Origin: Schaalia sp. ORNL0103
GTDB taxonomy: Bacteria > Actinomycetota > Actinomycetes > Actinomycetales > Actinomycetaceae
NCBI RefSeq assembly: GCF_019429565.1
Contig: NZ_JAHXSA010000001.1
Span: 868,001-932,000, forward strand
Direction: 5' to 3'
Length of the DNA stretch: 64,000 bases
Positions 52,316 to 61,074 of this stretch are shown in pieces (the stretch's first letter is position 1; the number at the start of each line of letters is the position of its first letter). The notes under the pieces are model-generated. The model did no database searches. It saw only the letters and a program-made list of their open reading frames with translations, and was not told where the DNA came from. A program made the translations under genes and the position numbers.

Positions 52316-54304
52316 TCAGTTCTCCTCTTCCTCGGTCACGCCTGCGGCGCCATCCGTCGTTTCGGCTGAAGCATCGTCGACGGTCTCTTCCTCGGCCTTC
52401 GCAGCGGCGAGTCGGGCGGCACGGCGGCGCTCGGCAATCGACAGACCGTCACCGGCCTCGTCGTCGTTGTCCTTCGCCGTCGCGGATTCACCACGCACGA
52501 CCACGCGACCACGACCCGCGTACACGAGAGCATTCTTCGCACCCAGGTGCTCGGGATCCAGACCCGACAGCTTGTGGCCCTCGCCGAAGAAGCGAGTCCG
52601 GATCAGCAGCTCCATCATCGGGTGGGTGAACAGGAAGATCACCGCGATGTCGATAACTGTCGTGATACCGAGGGTGAAAGCGAAGCCCTGAACGCCACCA
52701 ACGGCGAGCAGGTAGAGGACCACGGCCGCAACCAGGTTGACGGCGTCGGAGACCAGAATGGTGCGCTTGGCGCGATCCCAGCCCTCTTCGACGGCGGCGC
52801 GCAGCGGTCGTCCGTCTCGGACCTCGTCTCGAACACGTTCGAAGTAGACGATGAACGAGTCGGTGGTCACGCCAATTGCCATAATCAGACCGGCAACGCC
52901 TGCCAGCGAGAGGCGGTAGCCCATCGCCCACGACAGCAGCGTGATCACCAGGTAGGTGATGACCGATGCAACGACCAGCGAACCGGCGGAAATGATCGCG
53001 AGGCCGCGGTACTGCCAGATCAGGTAGAGGATGACCAGCAGAAAGCCGATGAGGGCCGCCCACAGACCGACGGTCAGGTGATCCGTACCGATCGTCGCAG
53101 AAATCTGCTGCTCGGACTGAACCTCGAAGTTCAGGGGTAGCGAGCCGAACTGCAGCTGGTTGGCCAGAGCAGTCGCGGACTGCGCGGTGAAGTTACCGCT
53201 GATCTGCGCCTCACCGTTGGGGATGATGGCCTGCATCGACGGAGCGGTAATCACGGTTCCATCGAGAACGACCGCGAACGAGTTACGGTCCGGGCTGCCA
53301 CGATAGGACGACCCCTGGGGGTCCGAATCGTGGTAGCCGTACAGGATCGTGGAGGTTTCCTTGAACTTCTCGGTGCCGTCATGGTTGAACTGCAGCGACA
53401 CGATCCACTGGCCGGTCGACTGACCGTTGTTGTTGCGCGCGATGGCCGCAGCAGCAGTCGTCAAATCCGAACCGGGAACGGCCACGGGGCCCAGGATGTA
53501 CTTGATCTGGCCGGACTCGTCGCAGGCGGCGTAGGGCTTGTCGGCAGGCCCCTCGACACGCTTCACATCGGCGGATGCCGAGCAATCGAGCGTCAGGAAG
53601 TCGTACATGACCTGCTCGGTCACCCAGGCGAGATCCGACGCATTCTCGGGAGTCGTCGCAGGGGTGTCGGACAGGACGCCGTCGCCATCCGCGTCGGCTG
53701 CGCCGCGAGCGGTCGCCTCATCCAGAGCGGTGGACTGGACGCCGGACTGAGCCGTATCAGCCGCGCCAGCGCCGCTCTGCTCACCCGACTGAGCACCGGA
53801 CTGCTCACCCGACTGCGCGCCGCTCTGTTCGCCCGACTGAGCACCGGACTGGGCACCCGACTGAGGGTTATCCACCTTGGGCTGCTGCTCGTTCTGGAGA
53901 ACGCCCTGCGCGGGCCCAATGCGCAGCACGGGGCGGAAGTTCATCTGCGAGGACGAACGAATCAGGTCCAGCTGCTCCTGGGACGGGGTGCCGGGAATCG
54001 ACACCATGATGTTGGAGCTACCCATCGAGGAGATCTCGGACTCGGACACGCCGGAGGCGTCAATACGATTACGAATAATCGAAATCGCCTGCGTGATATC
54101 TTCCTCGGTGATCGCGCGCTGTCCCTCCGACGTCGGGGTCGGGGTCAGGATCAGCTGGGTACCACCCTTGAGGTCAAGGGCCAGGTCAGGGTATGGGGAT
54201 ACGCCCTTGGCAAGGTGCCCGATCGCTAGTGCCGCGCACGCCGCCACGATGGCGACGGTCAGGGTCACGAGCGCGCGCACGGGGCGTCGCTTATGTGATG
54301 CCAC
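52316..54304 (-). CDS. secD: Protein translocase subunit SecD
   Basis: Large RND-like subunit assisting late stages of Sec export. It has 662 residues: one N-terminal helix, the DLKGGTQLILTP motif (P1 domain), an exported loop of about 370 residues, and five C-terminal helices with GLIMAIGVTTDSFIVYFERVRDE. The C-terminus is long and acidic/Ala-rich. The exported loop contains an insertion of eight QSG(A/E) tetrapeptides at residues 148-179, absent from standard SecD. GTG start with GGAAAG about 7 nt upstream. yajC is 26 bp upstream; secF follows. Confidence 0.96.
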   Translation of the reverse strand: MASHKRRPVRALVTLTVAIVAACAALAIGHLAKGVSPYPDLALDLKGGTQLILTPTPTSEGQRAITEEDITQAISIIRNRIDASGVSESEISSMGSSNIMVSIPGTPSQEQLDLIRSSSQMNFRPVLRIGPAQGVLQNEQQPKVDNPQSGAQSGAQSGEQSGAQSGEQSGAQSGEQSGAGAADTAQSGVQSTALDEATARGAADADGDGVLSDTPATTPENASDLAWVTEQVMYDFLTLDCSASADVKRVEGPADKPYAACDESGQIKYILGPVAVPGSDLTTAAAAIARNNNGQSTGQWIVSLQFNHDGTEKFKETSTILYGYHDSDPQGSSYRGSPDRNSFAVVLDGTVITAPSMQAIIPNGEAQISGNFTAQSATALANQLQFGSLPLNFEVQSEQQISATIGTDHLTVGLWAALIGFLLVILYLIWQYRGLAIISAGSLVVASVITYLVITLLSWAMGYRLSLAGVAGLIMAIGVTTDSFIVYFERVRDEVRDGRPLRAAVEEGWDRAKRTILVSDAVNLVAAVVLYLLAVGGVQGFAFTLGITTVIDIAVIFLFTHPMMELLIRTRFFGEGHKLSGLDPEHLGAKNALVYAGRGRVVVRGESATAKDNDDEAGDGLSIAERRRAARLAAAKAEEETVDDASAETTDGAAGVTEEEEN
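53768..53863 (-). repeat. Eight 12-bp tandem units inside secD
   Basis: The 96 bp encode eight QSGA or QSGE units in a row, residues 148-179 of SecD. Codon use differs slightly between units (for example CAG-TCG-GGT and GAG/GCC variants). The repeat keeps frame if units are gained or lost, so its length could differ between strains. Confidence 0.8.
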
Positions 54305-54330
54305 GGTTCTACTTTCCGTTCAGCCTTGAG

Positions 54331-54738
54331 TTACTTCTGCTGCTCGTCGGTGTCGCGCACGTCGAAAGACTGGGCGTCTTCCTGATCGAGACCGAGGACG
54401 GATGCGTCCTCCTCGACCGTCTCCACCTCGTCGGCGTCCGCTTCCGCCTGCTCCGCGTCAGCGAGCGGCGGCTGGCCACCGATCTCGGCGATGAATTCAC
54501 GTTCCCAGTACATCTCGTGTCCGTTAGAGGTCTCCAGGACAACAATGTCGCCGTCGAGGTCAACAAAACGACCCCAGAAGCCCACGCGGGTACGCACCCA
54601 TTCTCCGGGGGTGACGGCTGCAAGCTGGTCACGCTTTTCCTGTTCCAGCTTCTGCATCTGCTGCCTGCGGGAGCGCGAGCTCCACATCATGAAGACGATG
54701 AGGAAAGCTGCCATGATCAGGAGCATGTAGTTGTTCAT
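54331..54738 (-). CDS. yajC: Preprotein translocase subunit YajC
   Basis: Small single-helix accessory of SecDF. The 135-residue product has one N-terminal membrane helix (NYMLLIMAAFLIVFMMW), a basic patch (SRSRRQQMQKLEQEKRDQLA), and the conserved small beta-domain TPGEWVRTRVGFWGRFVDLDGDIVVLE. A long acidic tail (many Glu, Asp, Val) follows, typical of actinobacterial YajC. The ATG has little ribosome-site sequence. It opens the yajC-secD-secF-apt unit; a 179-bp gap separates it from ruvB. Confidence 0.94.
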   Translation of the reverse strand: MNNYMLLIMAAFLIVFMMWSSRSRRQQMQKLEQEKRDQLAAVTPGEWVRTRVGFWGRFVDLDGDIVVLETSNGHEMYWEREFIAEIGGQPPLADAEQAEADADEVETVEEDASVLGLDQEDAQSFDVRDTDEQQK

Positions 54739-54917
54739 AAAGGCTGATTCACTTTCGATGACGGTCTAGCGCTTCGAGCGCACTTTGCCAGTCTAATGCC
54801 CGAGCAAGGTTTTAGCCTAAGTGATCAAGGTGTGGCGCGGCGCGAGACGCCTCCGGAGCCTTTTTGACACTCCACACGCGCCCGCGGTCTGTACGGATGG
54901 GGACGAGGCCCACTCCC

Positions 54918-55970
54918 CTAGTCGAAAAGGCCACCGTCCGGTGCGGGCGGAGTGAGGCTGAGGTGGGCCCACGCCTTGGGGGTTGCCATGCGTCCGCGGT
55001 TGGTGCGCACGAGGAAGCCTTCGCGCACGAGGTAGGGTTCCGCGACCGTTTCGACCGTTTCTGCTTCCTCGCCGATCGTCACCGACAGGGTCGTGAGGCC
55101 AACGGGACCACCGGCGAAACGGCGACAGATGGCCTCAAGGACCGCGCGGTCGAGTCGGTCGAGGCCGGAGGGGTCAACTTCGAACAGCTCGAGGGCACCG
55201 CGCGCGGCCTCGAGGGTCAGCTGCCCGTCGCCATGCACCTGGGCGTAGTCAACGACGCGGCGCAGGAGGCGGTTCGCGATACGAGGCGTTCCACGCGAAC
55301 GCGAGGCGATCTCGTGGGCGGCCTGCGCGTCAATGGGCGAACCCAGCAGCGAGGCGGAACGGGTGACCACCGACTGGAGCTCATCGGTCTCGTAGAACTC
55401 GAGATGGGCGGTAAAGCCGAAGCGGTCGCGCAGCGGCGCGGGGAGCAGGCCGGATCGTGTCGTCGCGCCCACGACCGTAAAGGGCGGAAGGGTGAGCGGA
55501 ATCGACGTCGCGCCGGGCCCCTTACCCACGACGACGTCAACACGGAAGTCCTCCATGGCGAGATACAGCATTTCCTCGGCGGTTCGCGCGAGGCGGTGGA
55601 TCTCGTCGATGAAGAGGATGTCGCCCTCTTGGAGGCCGGAGAGAATCGCGGCAAGGTCACCAGCGTGCTGGATCGCGGGGCCGGAGGTCAGTCGCAGTGA
55701 CGTTCCCATCTCCGCGGCGATGATCATTGCCAGCGTCGTCTTGCCGAGTCCGGGAGGGCCCGCAAGCAGGACGTGGTCGGGGCTGGCCGAGCGCATCCGC
55801 GCGGCGTCGAGGACGAGCTGCAGCTGGCCTCGCACGACGCGCTGGCCCACGAACTCAGAGAGCTTCTTGGGGCGCAGCGCGGCCTCAGCTGCCCGCTCGA
55901 GTTCCCCGGCGTCGGGGGCGACGATGCGCATCGCATCGACGTCGAAACCGGAATCCATCTGATCAGCCAC
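54918..55970 (-). CDS. ruvB: Holliday junction DNA helicase RuvB
   Basis: AAA+ motor of branch migration, 350 residues. Walker A is [12 protein letters not shown] (near residue 69), Walker [11 protein letters not shown], sensor 1 [10 protein letters not shown], the arginine finger region RDRFGF, and a C-terminal winged helix (about 265-345, [16 protein letters not shown]). The GTG at 55970 has GGGAGG about 5 nt upstream and overlaps ruvA by 8 nt; an ATG four codons later is less likely. Confidence 0.97.
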   Translation of the reverse strand: MADQMDSGFDVDAMRIVAPDAGELERAAEAALRPKKLSEFVGQRVVRGQLQLVLDAARMRSASPDHVLLAGPPGLGKTTLAMIIAAEMGTSLRLTSGPAIQHAGDLAAILSGLQEGDILFIDEIHRLARTAEEMLYLAMEDFRVDVVVGKGPGATSIPLTLPPFTVVGATTRSGLLPAPLRDRFGFTAHLEFYETDELQSVVTRSASLLGSPIDAQAAHEIASRSRGTPRIANRLLRRVVDYAQVHGDGQLTLEAARGALELFEVDPSGLDRLDRAVLEAICRRFAGGPVGLTTLSVTIGEEAETVETVAEPYLVREGFLVRTNRGRMATPKAWAHLSLTPPAPDGGLFD

Positions 55971-56568
55971 GTCCGCCTCCCAGCGTCACGAGGGCGGCGC
56001 GCAGCATGTCGGATGCACCAAGACCATTGCCCGCGAGTTTCTCGATGGCCTTGGCAGCCTGTGCCTCGGACCATCCCAGGCCGACCAGGGCTGCGCTGAC
56101 CTCGGAGGCCACGGCGTCCTCGGTGGGCGCGGGGGCGGCGGCGGTTTCGCCGCCCGGCAGTGCTGCCGGGGTGCCCAGCTTGTCGCCGATTTCCAGGGCC
56201 ATGCGCTGTGCGGACTTCTTGCCCACGCCCGGGATCCGCTGCAGCGCGGTCAGGTCCTGGTCGCGCACCGCGCGGCGCAGGTCGTCGGGGCGCAGGACCG
56301 CCAATGCAGCAAGCGCGATCTTCGGGCCGATGCCCGACACCGACAGCAGCTTCGTGAACACGTCCCGCTCATCGGCGGACTCGAAACCGTACAGCGTCAT
56401 CGAGTCTTCGCGCACGATCATCGACGTGAACACGGTCATCTCCTGATCACGCGAGGCGCCCTGCGCGAAGGCGGGCGTCACGTGCACGCGGAAGCCGATG
56501 CCTCCCACCACGATATCGATGTGGTCGAGGCCGACGCTCGCGACTGTGCCGCGCAGAATGGAGATCAC
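55963..56568 (-). CDS. ruvA: Holliday junction DNA helicase RuvA
   Basis: Tetrameric junction-binding protein that loads RuvB. The 201-residue product has an N-terminal OB fold ([17 protein letters not shown]), two helix-hairpin-helix motifs ([31 protein letters not shown]), an Ala/Pro linker, and domain III (about 150-200) for RuvB contact. GTG at 56568 has AAAGGA upstream. An upstream in-frame ATG at 56586 adds only six residues. The order ruvC-ruvA-ruvB is conserved in actinobacteria. Confidence 0.96.
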   Translation of the reverse strand: MISILRGTVASVGLDHIDIVVGGIGFRVHVTPAFAQGASRDQEMTVFTSMIVREDSMTLYGFESADERDVFTKLLSVSGIGPKIALAALAVLRPDDLRRAVRDQDLTALQRIPGVGKKSAQRMALEIGDKLGTPAALPGGETAAAPAPTEDAVASEVSAALVGLGWSEAQAAKAIEKLAGNGLGASDMLRAALVTLGGGRG

Positions 56569-56623
56569 TGCGTTCCTTTCGTTCACGGGTCACCCGCGTA
56601 CGCGGGCGAACATATGTACGATT

Positions 56624-57253
56624 CTAGCCGCGCCTGCGCCTCGGATCGACGGCACCCGTTCGGCGTTGCGCGGCCTGGGCCTCGGCCCACGCCTTTTGGG
56701 CGGGCGTCATGGATCCGCGCGCGGTCAGGCGACCCGAGATCGAGACGGCGACCGACGAGTCCTCGGGGGCGCCAAGCAAGCCTGTCCCCCGCCACGCGTG
56801 CGTAATCGCAATGGCAAGAGCGTCCGCGGCGTCCGCGGGCTTAGGAGCCTTGGCGAGGCCAAGGATGCGCGCGACCATCGCCTGCACCTGCGCCTTGTCC
56901 GCGTTTCCGTTACCAGAAACGGCGGACTTCACCTCGGAGGGCGTATGAACGGCCATCGGCAGGCCGGCCCGACCGACGCACGTCATCGCCGCGCCCATGA
57001 CCTGCATCGTGGTGGTCACCGACTGGAGGTTGTCCTGCGCGAAAACGCGTTCGATGGCGACGACCTCGGGCTCGTAGCGTTCGATGACGCTGTCGATCGC
57101 GTCCGCGATCGTGCGCAGCCGGAAGTGCGTCGCCAGGTCCTTATCGGTACGGGCGACACCGACGTACACGAGCGAGGCGCGCCGCGACGCATCAACGTCA
57201 ACAACGCCGAGGCCGCAGCGCGTCAGGCCCGGGTCGATGCCCATGACGCGCAT
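56624..57253 (-). CDS. ruvC: Crossover junction endodeoxyribonuclease RuvC
   Basis: Holliday junction resolvase, RNase H fold. The 209-residue product has the first Asp in VMGIDPGLTRCG (Asp7), the Glu in VVAIERVFAQDN, and the C-terminal acidic pair in PADAADALAIA. It is longer than the E. coli enzyme because of a basic, disordered tail (RTGAVDPRRRRG). The ATG shares one base with the pdxT stop (TGATG). ruvA follows 55 bp downstream. Confidence 0.96.
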   Translation of the reverse strand: MRVMGIDPGLTRCGLGVVDVDASRRASLVYVGVARTDKDLATHFRLRTIADAIDSVIERYEPEVVAIERVFAQDNLQSVTTTMQVMGAAMTCVGRAGLPMAVHTPSEVKSAVSGNGNADKAQVQAMVARILGLAKAPKPADAADALAIAITHAWRGTGLLGAPEDSSVAVSISGRLTARGSMTPAQKAWAEAQAAQRRTGAVDPRRRRG

Positions 57254-57846
57254 CAGGCGCGCGCCACCATATCAACAAACATCGCGTGGATCCGATCGTC
57301 TCCACCCACCTCGGGGTGGAACGACGTCGCCATGACGTTGCCGCGGCGCACGCCGACAATCGGACCGTCGGCGCTGTTGCCGGCGCGCGCGATCACCTCA
57401 ACGCCCTCACCCACGGACTCAACCCACGGGGCGCGGATGAACACTGCGTGGAAGGGGCCACCCTCGAGACCCTGGACGTCCAGGTCCTCCTCGTAGGAGT
57501 CGACCTGACGACCGAATGCGTTACGGCGCACGACCATGTCGAGCGCGCCGAAAGAACGCTGGTCCTCACGTCCGTCCAGGATCGACGAGGCGAGCATGAT
57601 CATGCCCGCGCACGTCCCGTAGACCGGCAGGCCGGAGGCGATCCGGTCATTGAGCGTGTCAAACAGACCGAAGGAGAGCAGGAGGTTCGACATGGTCGTC
57701 GACTCGCCGCCCGGGATGACCAGGCCGTCGACCTGGTCGAGCTCAGAAACCCTGCGCACAAGCAGCGCGCGGGCGCCGGAGTTTTCCAGCGCCCGCACGT
57801 GCTCTGCGACGTCGCCCTGCAGGGCGAGAACGCCGATGGTCACCAT
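57253..57846 (-). CDS. pdxT: PLP synthase glutaminase subunit PdxT
   Basis: Hydrolyses glutamine and passes ammonia to PdxS for pyridoxal 5'-phosphate synthesis. The 197-residue product has [12 protein letters not shown], the oxyanion loop [14 protein letters not shown], the nucleophile Cys in [12 protein letters not shown], and a His/Glu pair in SFHPEVG. The ATG at 57846 has GGAG upstream and overlaps the pdxS stop by 7 nt. The pdxS-pdxT pair forms the deoxyxylulose-independent PLP pathway. No riboswitch or PdxR gene was seen. Confidence 0.96.
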   Translation of the reverse strand: MVTIGVLALQGDVAEHVRALENSGARALLVRRVSELDQVDGLVIPGGESTTMSNLLLSFGLFDTLNDRIASGLPVYGTCAGMIMLASSILDGREDQRSFGALDMVVRRNAFGRQVDSYEEDLDVQGLEGGPFHAVFIRAPWVESVGEGVEVIARAGNSADGPIVGVRRGNVMATSFHPEVGGDDRIHAMFVDMVARA

Positions 57847-58742
57847 CCGCGCTCCGCAAGGCGGTGATCGACCGGCAGGTCGTCGACGTTAATGCCGACC
57901 ATGGCCTCGCCGAGACCACGGGAGACCTCGGCGATGACGGACGGATCGTCGTAGAAGGTCGTGGCCTTGACGATGGCAGCCGCGCGCTTGGCGGGGTCGC
58001 CGGACTTGAAGATGCCCGAACCAACGAAGACACCCTCGGCGCCCAGCTGCATCATCATGGCAGCGTCGGCGGGGGTGGCAATGCCACCTGCGGTGAAGAG
58101 CACGACGGGGAGGCGACCCTCGCGGGCGACCTCGGCGACGAGCTCGTAGGGGGCCTGCAGTTCCTTAGCCGCGACGTAGAGCTCGTCCTCGGGCAGGGAG
58201 GTCAGGTGGCGGATCTCGTCGCGGATCTTACGCATGTGCGTGGTCGCGTTGGAGACATCGCCGGTGCCGGCCTCGCCCTTGGAGCGGATCATGGCCGCGC
58301 CCTCGTTGATGCGGCGCAGCGCCTCACCGAGGTTGGTCGCACCGCAGACGAAGGGAACGGTGAAGTTCCACTTGTCGATGTGGTGGGTGTAGTCGGCGGG
58401 GGTCAGGACCTCGGACTCGTCGATGTAGTCGACGCCGAGGGACTGAAGAACCTGCGCCTCAACGAAGTGGCCGATGCGGGCCTTGGCCATCACGGGGATG
58501 GACACGGCCTCGATGATGCCTTCGATCAGGTCGGGGTCGGACATGCGGGCCACGCCACCCTGGGCGCGGATGTCGGCGGGGACACGCTCGAGGGCCATGA
58601 CGGCCACGGCGCCCGCGTCCTCGGCGATCTTCGCCTGCTCGGGGGTAACGACGTCCATGATGACGCCACCCTTGAGCATCTGGGCCATACCGCGCTTGAC
58701 CTGCGGGGTGCCGACCTCGCGCTTAGCGGTCGAATCGCTCAT
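57840..58742 (-). CDS. pdxS: PLP synthase subunit PdxS
   Basis: Forms PLP from ribose 5-phosphate, glyceraldehyde 3-phosphate and ammonia. The 300-residue TIM barrel shows [13 protein letters not shown] (catalytic Asp), [15 protein letters not shown] (catalytic Lys), the [11 protein letters not shown] loop, and [16 protein letters not shown]. The ATG at 58742 has AGGAG 6 nt upstream and follows the yebC stop after two bases. pdxT is coupled downstream. The order yebC-pdxS-pdxT-ruvC links it to the repair genes. Confidence 0.97.
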   Translation of the reverse strand: MSDSTAKREVGTPQVKRGMAQMLKGGVIMDVVTPEQAKIAEDAGAVAVMALERVPADIRAQGGVARMSDPDLIEGIIEAVSIPVMAKARIGHFVEAQVLQSLGVDYIDESEVLTPADYTHHIDKWNFTVPFVCGATNLGEALRRINEGAAMIRSKGEAGTGDVSNATTHMRKIRDEIRHLTSLPEDELYVAAKELQAPYELVAEVAREGRLPVVLFTAGGIATPADAAMMMQLGAEGVFVGSGIFKSGDPAKRAAAIVKATTFYDDPSVIAEVSRGLGEAMVGINVDDLPVDHRLAERGW

Positions 58743-58744
58743 GT

Positions 58745-59506
58745 TCACTCCTGCTCTTCCAGCTGGGCACGAACCTCGTCCGACAGGGACATGTTCGTGT
58801 AGATGTTCTGCACGTCATCGGAGTCCTCGAGCGCGTCGATGAGCTTGTTGACCTTGAGGGCGCCCTCGAGATCGAGCTCGACCTCGGTGGAGGCGACGAA
58901 CTGGACTTCGGCGGAGTCGTAGTCGATGCCCGCGTCCTGCAGGGCGGTACGCACGGCAACAACGTCCTTGGGGTCGGACTCGACGATGAAGAGCTCGCCG
59001 GCGTCCTCGACCTCTTCGGCGCCCGCGTCGAGAACGGCCATCATGATGGATTCCTCGTCCACACCGTCGGCGGCGGGCACCTCAACGATGCCGCGACGAG
59101 AGAACAGGTAGGCCACCGAACCGGGGTCGGCCAGCGAGCCGCCGTGGCGGGTGAAGCCCAGGCGAACGTCGGAGGCGGCGCGGTTGCGGTTGTCGGTCAG
59201 ACACTCCACCAGGAAGGCGACGCCATTGGGGCCGTAGCCCTCGTACATGATGGTCTCGTAGTTGGCGCCACCGGCCTCCGCACCGGAGCCACGCTTGACG
59301 GCGCGGTCGATGTTGTCGGCGGGGACGGAGTTCTTCTTCGCCTTCTGGATGGCGTCGTACAGGGTCGGGTTGCCAGCGGGGTCGCCGCCGCCCGTGCGAG
59401 CTGCAACCTCAATGTTCTTGATGAGGCGCGCGAAGAGCTTGCCGCGCTTGGCGTCAATAGCGGCCTTCTTGTGCTTGGTGGTCGCCCACTTAGAGTGTCC
59501 CGACAT
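58745..59506 (-). CDS. yebC: YebC/PmpR family protein
   Basis: Conserved cytosolic protein, 253 residues, described as a regulator or translation-related factor in other bacteria. The N-terminal [24 protein letters not shown] and the [17 protein letters not shown] loop are diagnostic. The acidic middle domain and C-terminal helix are intact. ATG at 59506 has GGGAG upstream; a GTG one codon before is possible. In many bacteria yebC precedes ruvC, which agrees with the order here. Confidence 0.94.
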   Translation of the reverse strand: MSGHSKWATTKHKKAAIDAKRGKLFARLIKNIEVAARTGGGDPAGNPTLYDAIQKAKKNSVPADNIDRAVKRGSGAEAGGANYETIMYEGYGPNGVAFLVECLTDNRNRAASDVRLGFTRHGGSLADPGSVAYLFSRRGIVEVPAADGVDEESIMMAVLDAGAEEVEDAGELFIVESDPKDVVAVRTALQDAGIDYDSAEVQFVASTEVELDLEGALKVNKLIDALEDSDDVQNIYTNMSLSDEVRAQLEEQE

Positions 59507-59654
59507 CACTTCTCCCTGTTGGGTGGATAGATACCGCCATATTCTAACGCGTCTGCGGCCCCCATCCGCATCCGGGCGGGCGTCACGTGGACAAACGTAA
59601 ACACACTCACAGGAACGATGGACGAGGCCGGGGCCTCATCTGCGGGCTCGTGAC

Positions 59655-60137
59655 CTACCGGGTGGGCGGGGTCAGCACCGTGCGCAGAGCGCAGTTCGAA
59701 GGGGCCAGATCCTCCCAGGTTCCGTCGAAGGTGAGGATGAGAGCCGTCGCGGTCGGTACGCCTCGGGCCACCTCTCCCCGATCATTCTCGCGCGCCAGCA
59801 CGTAACCGGCACCGGAGATAGTGGGCTCGTGACCGACGATGAGTGCCTTGGTCCCCTCGAAAGTGCGCGCCAGGGTGAGGATGTCCTCCTCGTCGGCGTT
59901 GTAGACACCGCGGTCGAACCAGCTATCACGGATCGACACGCGCTGACTGATCTGAGCGAAGGTCTGCTGGGCGCGCGTCGCGTCCGAGCACACCGCGACA
60001 TCGAATGCGCCGATCTCGCGGGATAAGACGCCGCCGAGACGCGCAGCCTGATCGACTCCCGCGTGCGTGAGGGGTCGAGTGTGATCGGGGTATGAATATG
60101 AGGCCTGCGCGTGGCGAACGAGAACGAGGGTTGGCAT
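59655..60137 (-). CDS. Histidine phosphatase (SixA family)
   Basis: Short branch-2-like histidine phosphatase of 160 residues. The catalytic motif LVRHAQAS starts at residue 6 and the second His is in ALIVGHEPTIS. SixA acts on phosphohistidine in signalling proteins in E. coli, but the substrate here is unknown. ATG at 60137 gives the family-typical N-terminus MPTLVLVRHAQ; the open frame to 60194 is antisense to the neighbouring plus-strand gene. It is divergent from the small Cys/His protein with a gap of 32 bp. Confidence 0.9.
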   Translation of the reverse strand: MPTLVLVRHAQASYSYPDHTRPLTHAGVDQAARLGGVLSREIGAFDVAVCSDATRAQQTFAQISQRVSIRDSWFDRGVYNADEEDILTLARTFEGTKALIVGHEPTISGAGYVLARENDRGEVARGVPTATALILTFDGTWEDLAPSNCALRTVLTPPTR

Positions 60138-60169
60138 ACTTCCAAGCGTAACCGCACGGGGAGGACACC

Positions 60170-60415
60170 ATGGCACTGGGAGTCGAAGCCGCATCGGGCA
60201 TCTGCTCGGCGCGTGAATGCACGAACGCCGCGATCTACCGGATCGACTGGCGTAACCCTGCGATCCACCACGCCCGCACGAAGACGTGGCTCGCGTGCGA
60301 AGGCCACCTGTCGTACCTGGAGAACTACTTCAAATACCGCTCGTTCCCTTTCGAGGTGTCAGCTTTCGTCGCACCCGATGAGGACTCAGGCGGCGAATCG
60401 TCTCACGACCACTGA
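60170..60415 (+). CDS. Small conserved Cys/His protein (possible zinc ribbon)
   Basis: The 81-residue product has CSAREC near the N-terminus and CEGH in the middle, four ligands that could bind one metal ion. Aromatic residues (WRNPAIHH, YLENYFKYRSFPFEV) follow, then an acidic His-containing tail. Similar short actinobacterial proteins exist, but I know no assigned function. An ATG follows GGGAGGACACC, a good ribosome site. Its final 13 bp overlap the next phosphatase gene tail to tail. Confidence 0.75.
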   Translation: MALGVEAASGICSARECTNAAIYRIDWRNPAIHHARTKTWLACEGHLSYLENYFKYRSFPFEVSAFVAPDEDSGGESSHDH

Positions 60416-61074
60416 TCGAGGGGCCGGTCGTTCCAGGTCAGGGCGCGGAGTCCCTTCGCCAGCTCGTCCGCGGAGGCCGGGGTGAAGTCGAGCGCCCACT
60501 CGAAGGTGGACGTGCCCGTGTTCGACATGAAGTGCTTGGAGACGAGTTCCTCGTCGATGCCGGTGGACAGCCACGTGGCCAGCAGGCGCGTGAGGGCACC
60601 GTGGATGACGAACACCGCAACGGCCTCGTCCCCCGCTTGCTCGCGTGCGGCCAGGCCCACTCGGCGCACGGTCTCCAGCGAGCGGGCCAGGGCCTCGCGC
60701 CCGCTTTCGCCGCCGGGCATGCGATTATCCAAATCCCCGGCGCACCACGACAGGGTCGTGCGCACGTAGAGGGACTGCGATGCCGGGTCGGCCGCCATTT
60801 CGAGGTCGCCGGAGCGTAGCTCGCGGATGCCGGGGTGCACCTGCGGGGTCAGCCCGTAGGCGCTCGCCAGCGGGGCCGCGGTCAGGCGCGTACGTTGCAG
60901 TCCGGACAATGCGATGACGGTGGGAGGCGGCGCAACCTCGGACTCCCATCGATCCGCGAGGCGCTGGGCCTGGAGGAGTCCTTCGGGAGTCAGCCCGAGG
61001 CCGGGGCGCACCGTATCAAGCGCACCGAGGCGATTTGCGGGGGTCTGTCCGTGCCGAACCAGCACAATCTTCAC
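60403..61074 (-). CDS. Histidine phosphatase / phosphoglycerate mutase-like protein
   Basis: 223 residues, branch-1 histidine phosphatase. VLVRHGQTPANRLG contains the catalytic RHG, IRELRSGDLE the second conserved acidic site, and FVIHGALTRLL the second catalytic His. The GALDTVRPGLGLTPEG segment matches broad-specificity phosphatases rather than glycolytic Gpm. The GTG start overlaps the glnE stop by 4 nt, so it is probably co-transcribed with glnE. Substrate unknown. Confidence 0.9.
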   Translation of the reverse strand: MKIVLVRHGQTPANRLGALDTVRPGLGLTPEGLLQAQRLADRWESEVAPPPTVIALSGLQRTRLTAAPLASAYGLTPQVHPGIRELRSGDLEMAADPASQSLYVRTTLSWCAGDLDNRMPGGESGREALARSLETVRRVGLAAREQAGDEAVAVFVIHGALTRLLATWLSTGIDEELVSKHFMSNTGTSTFEWALDFTPASADELAKGLRALTWNDRPLDQWS

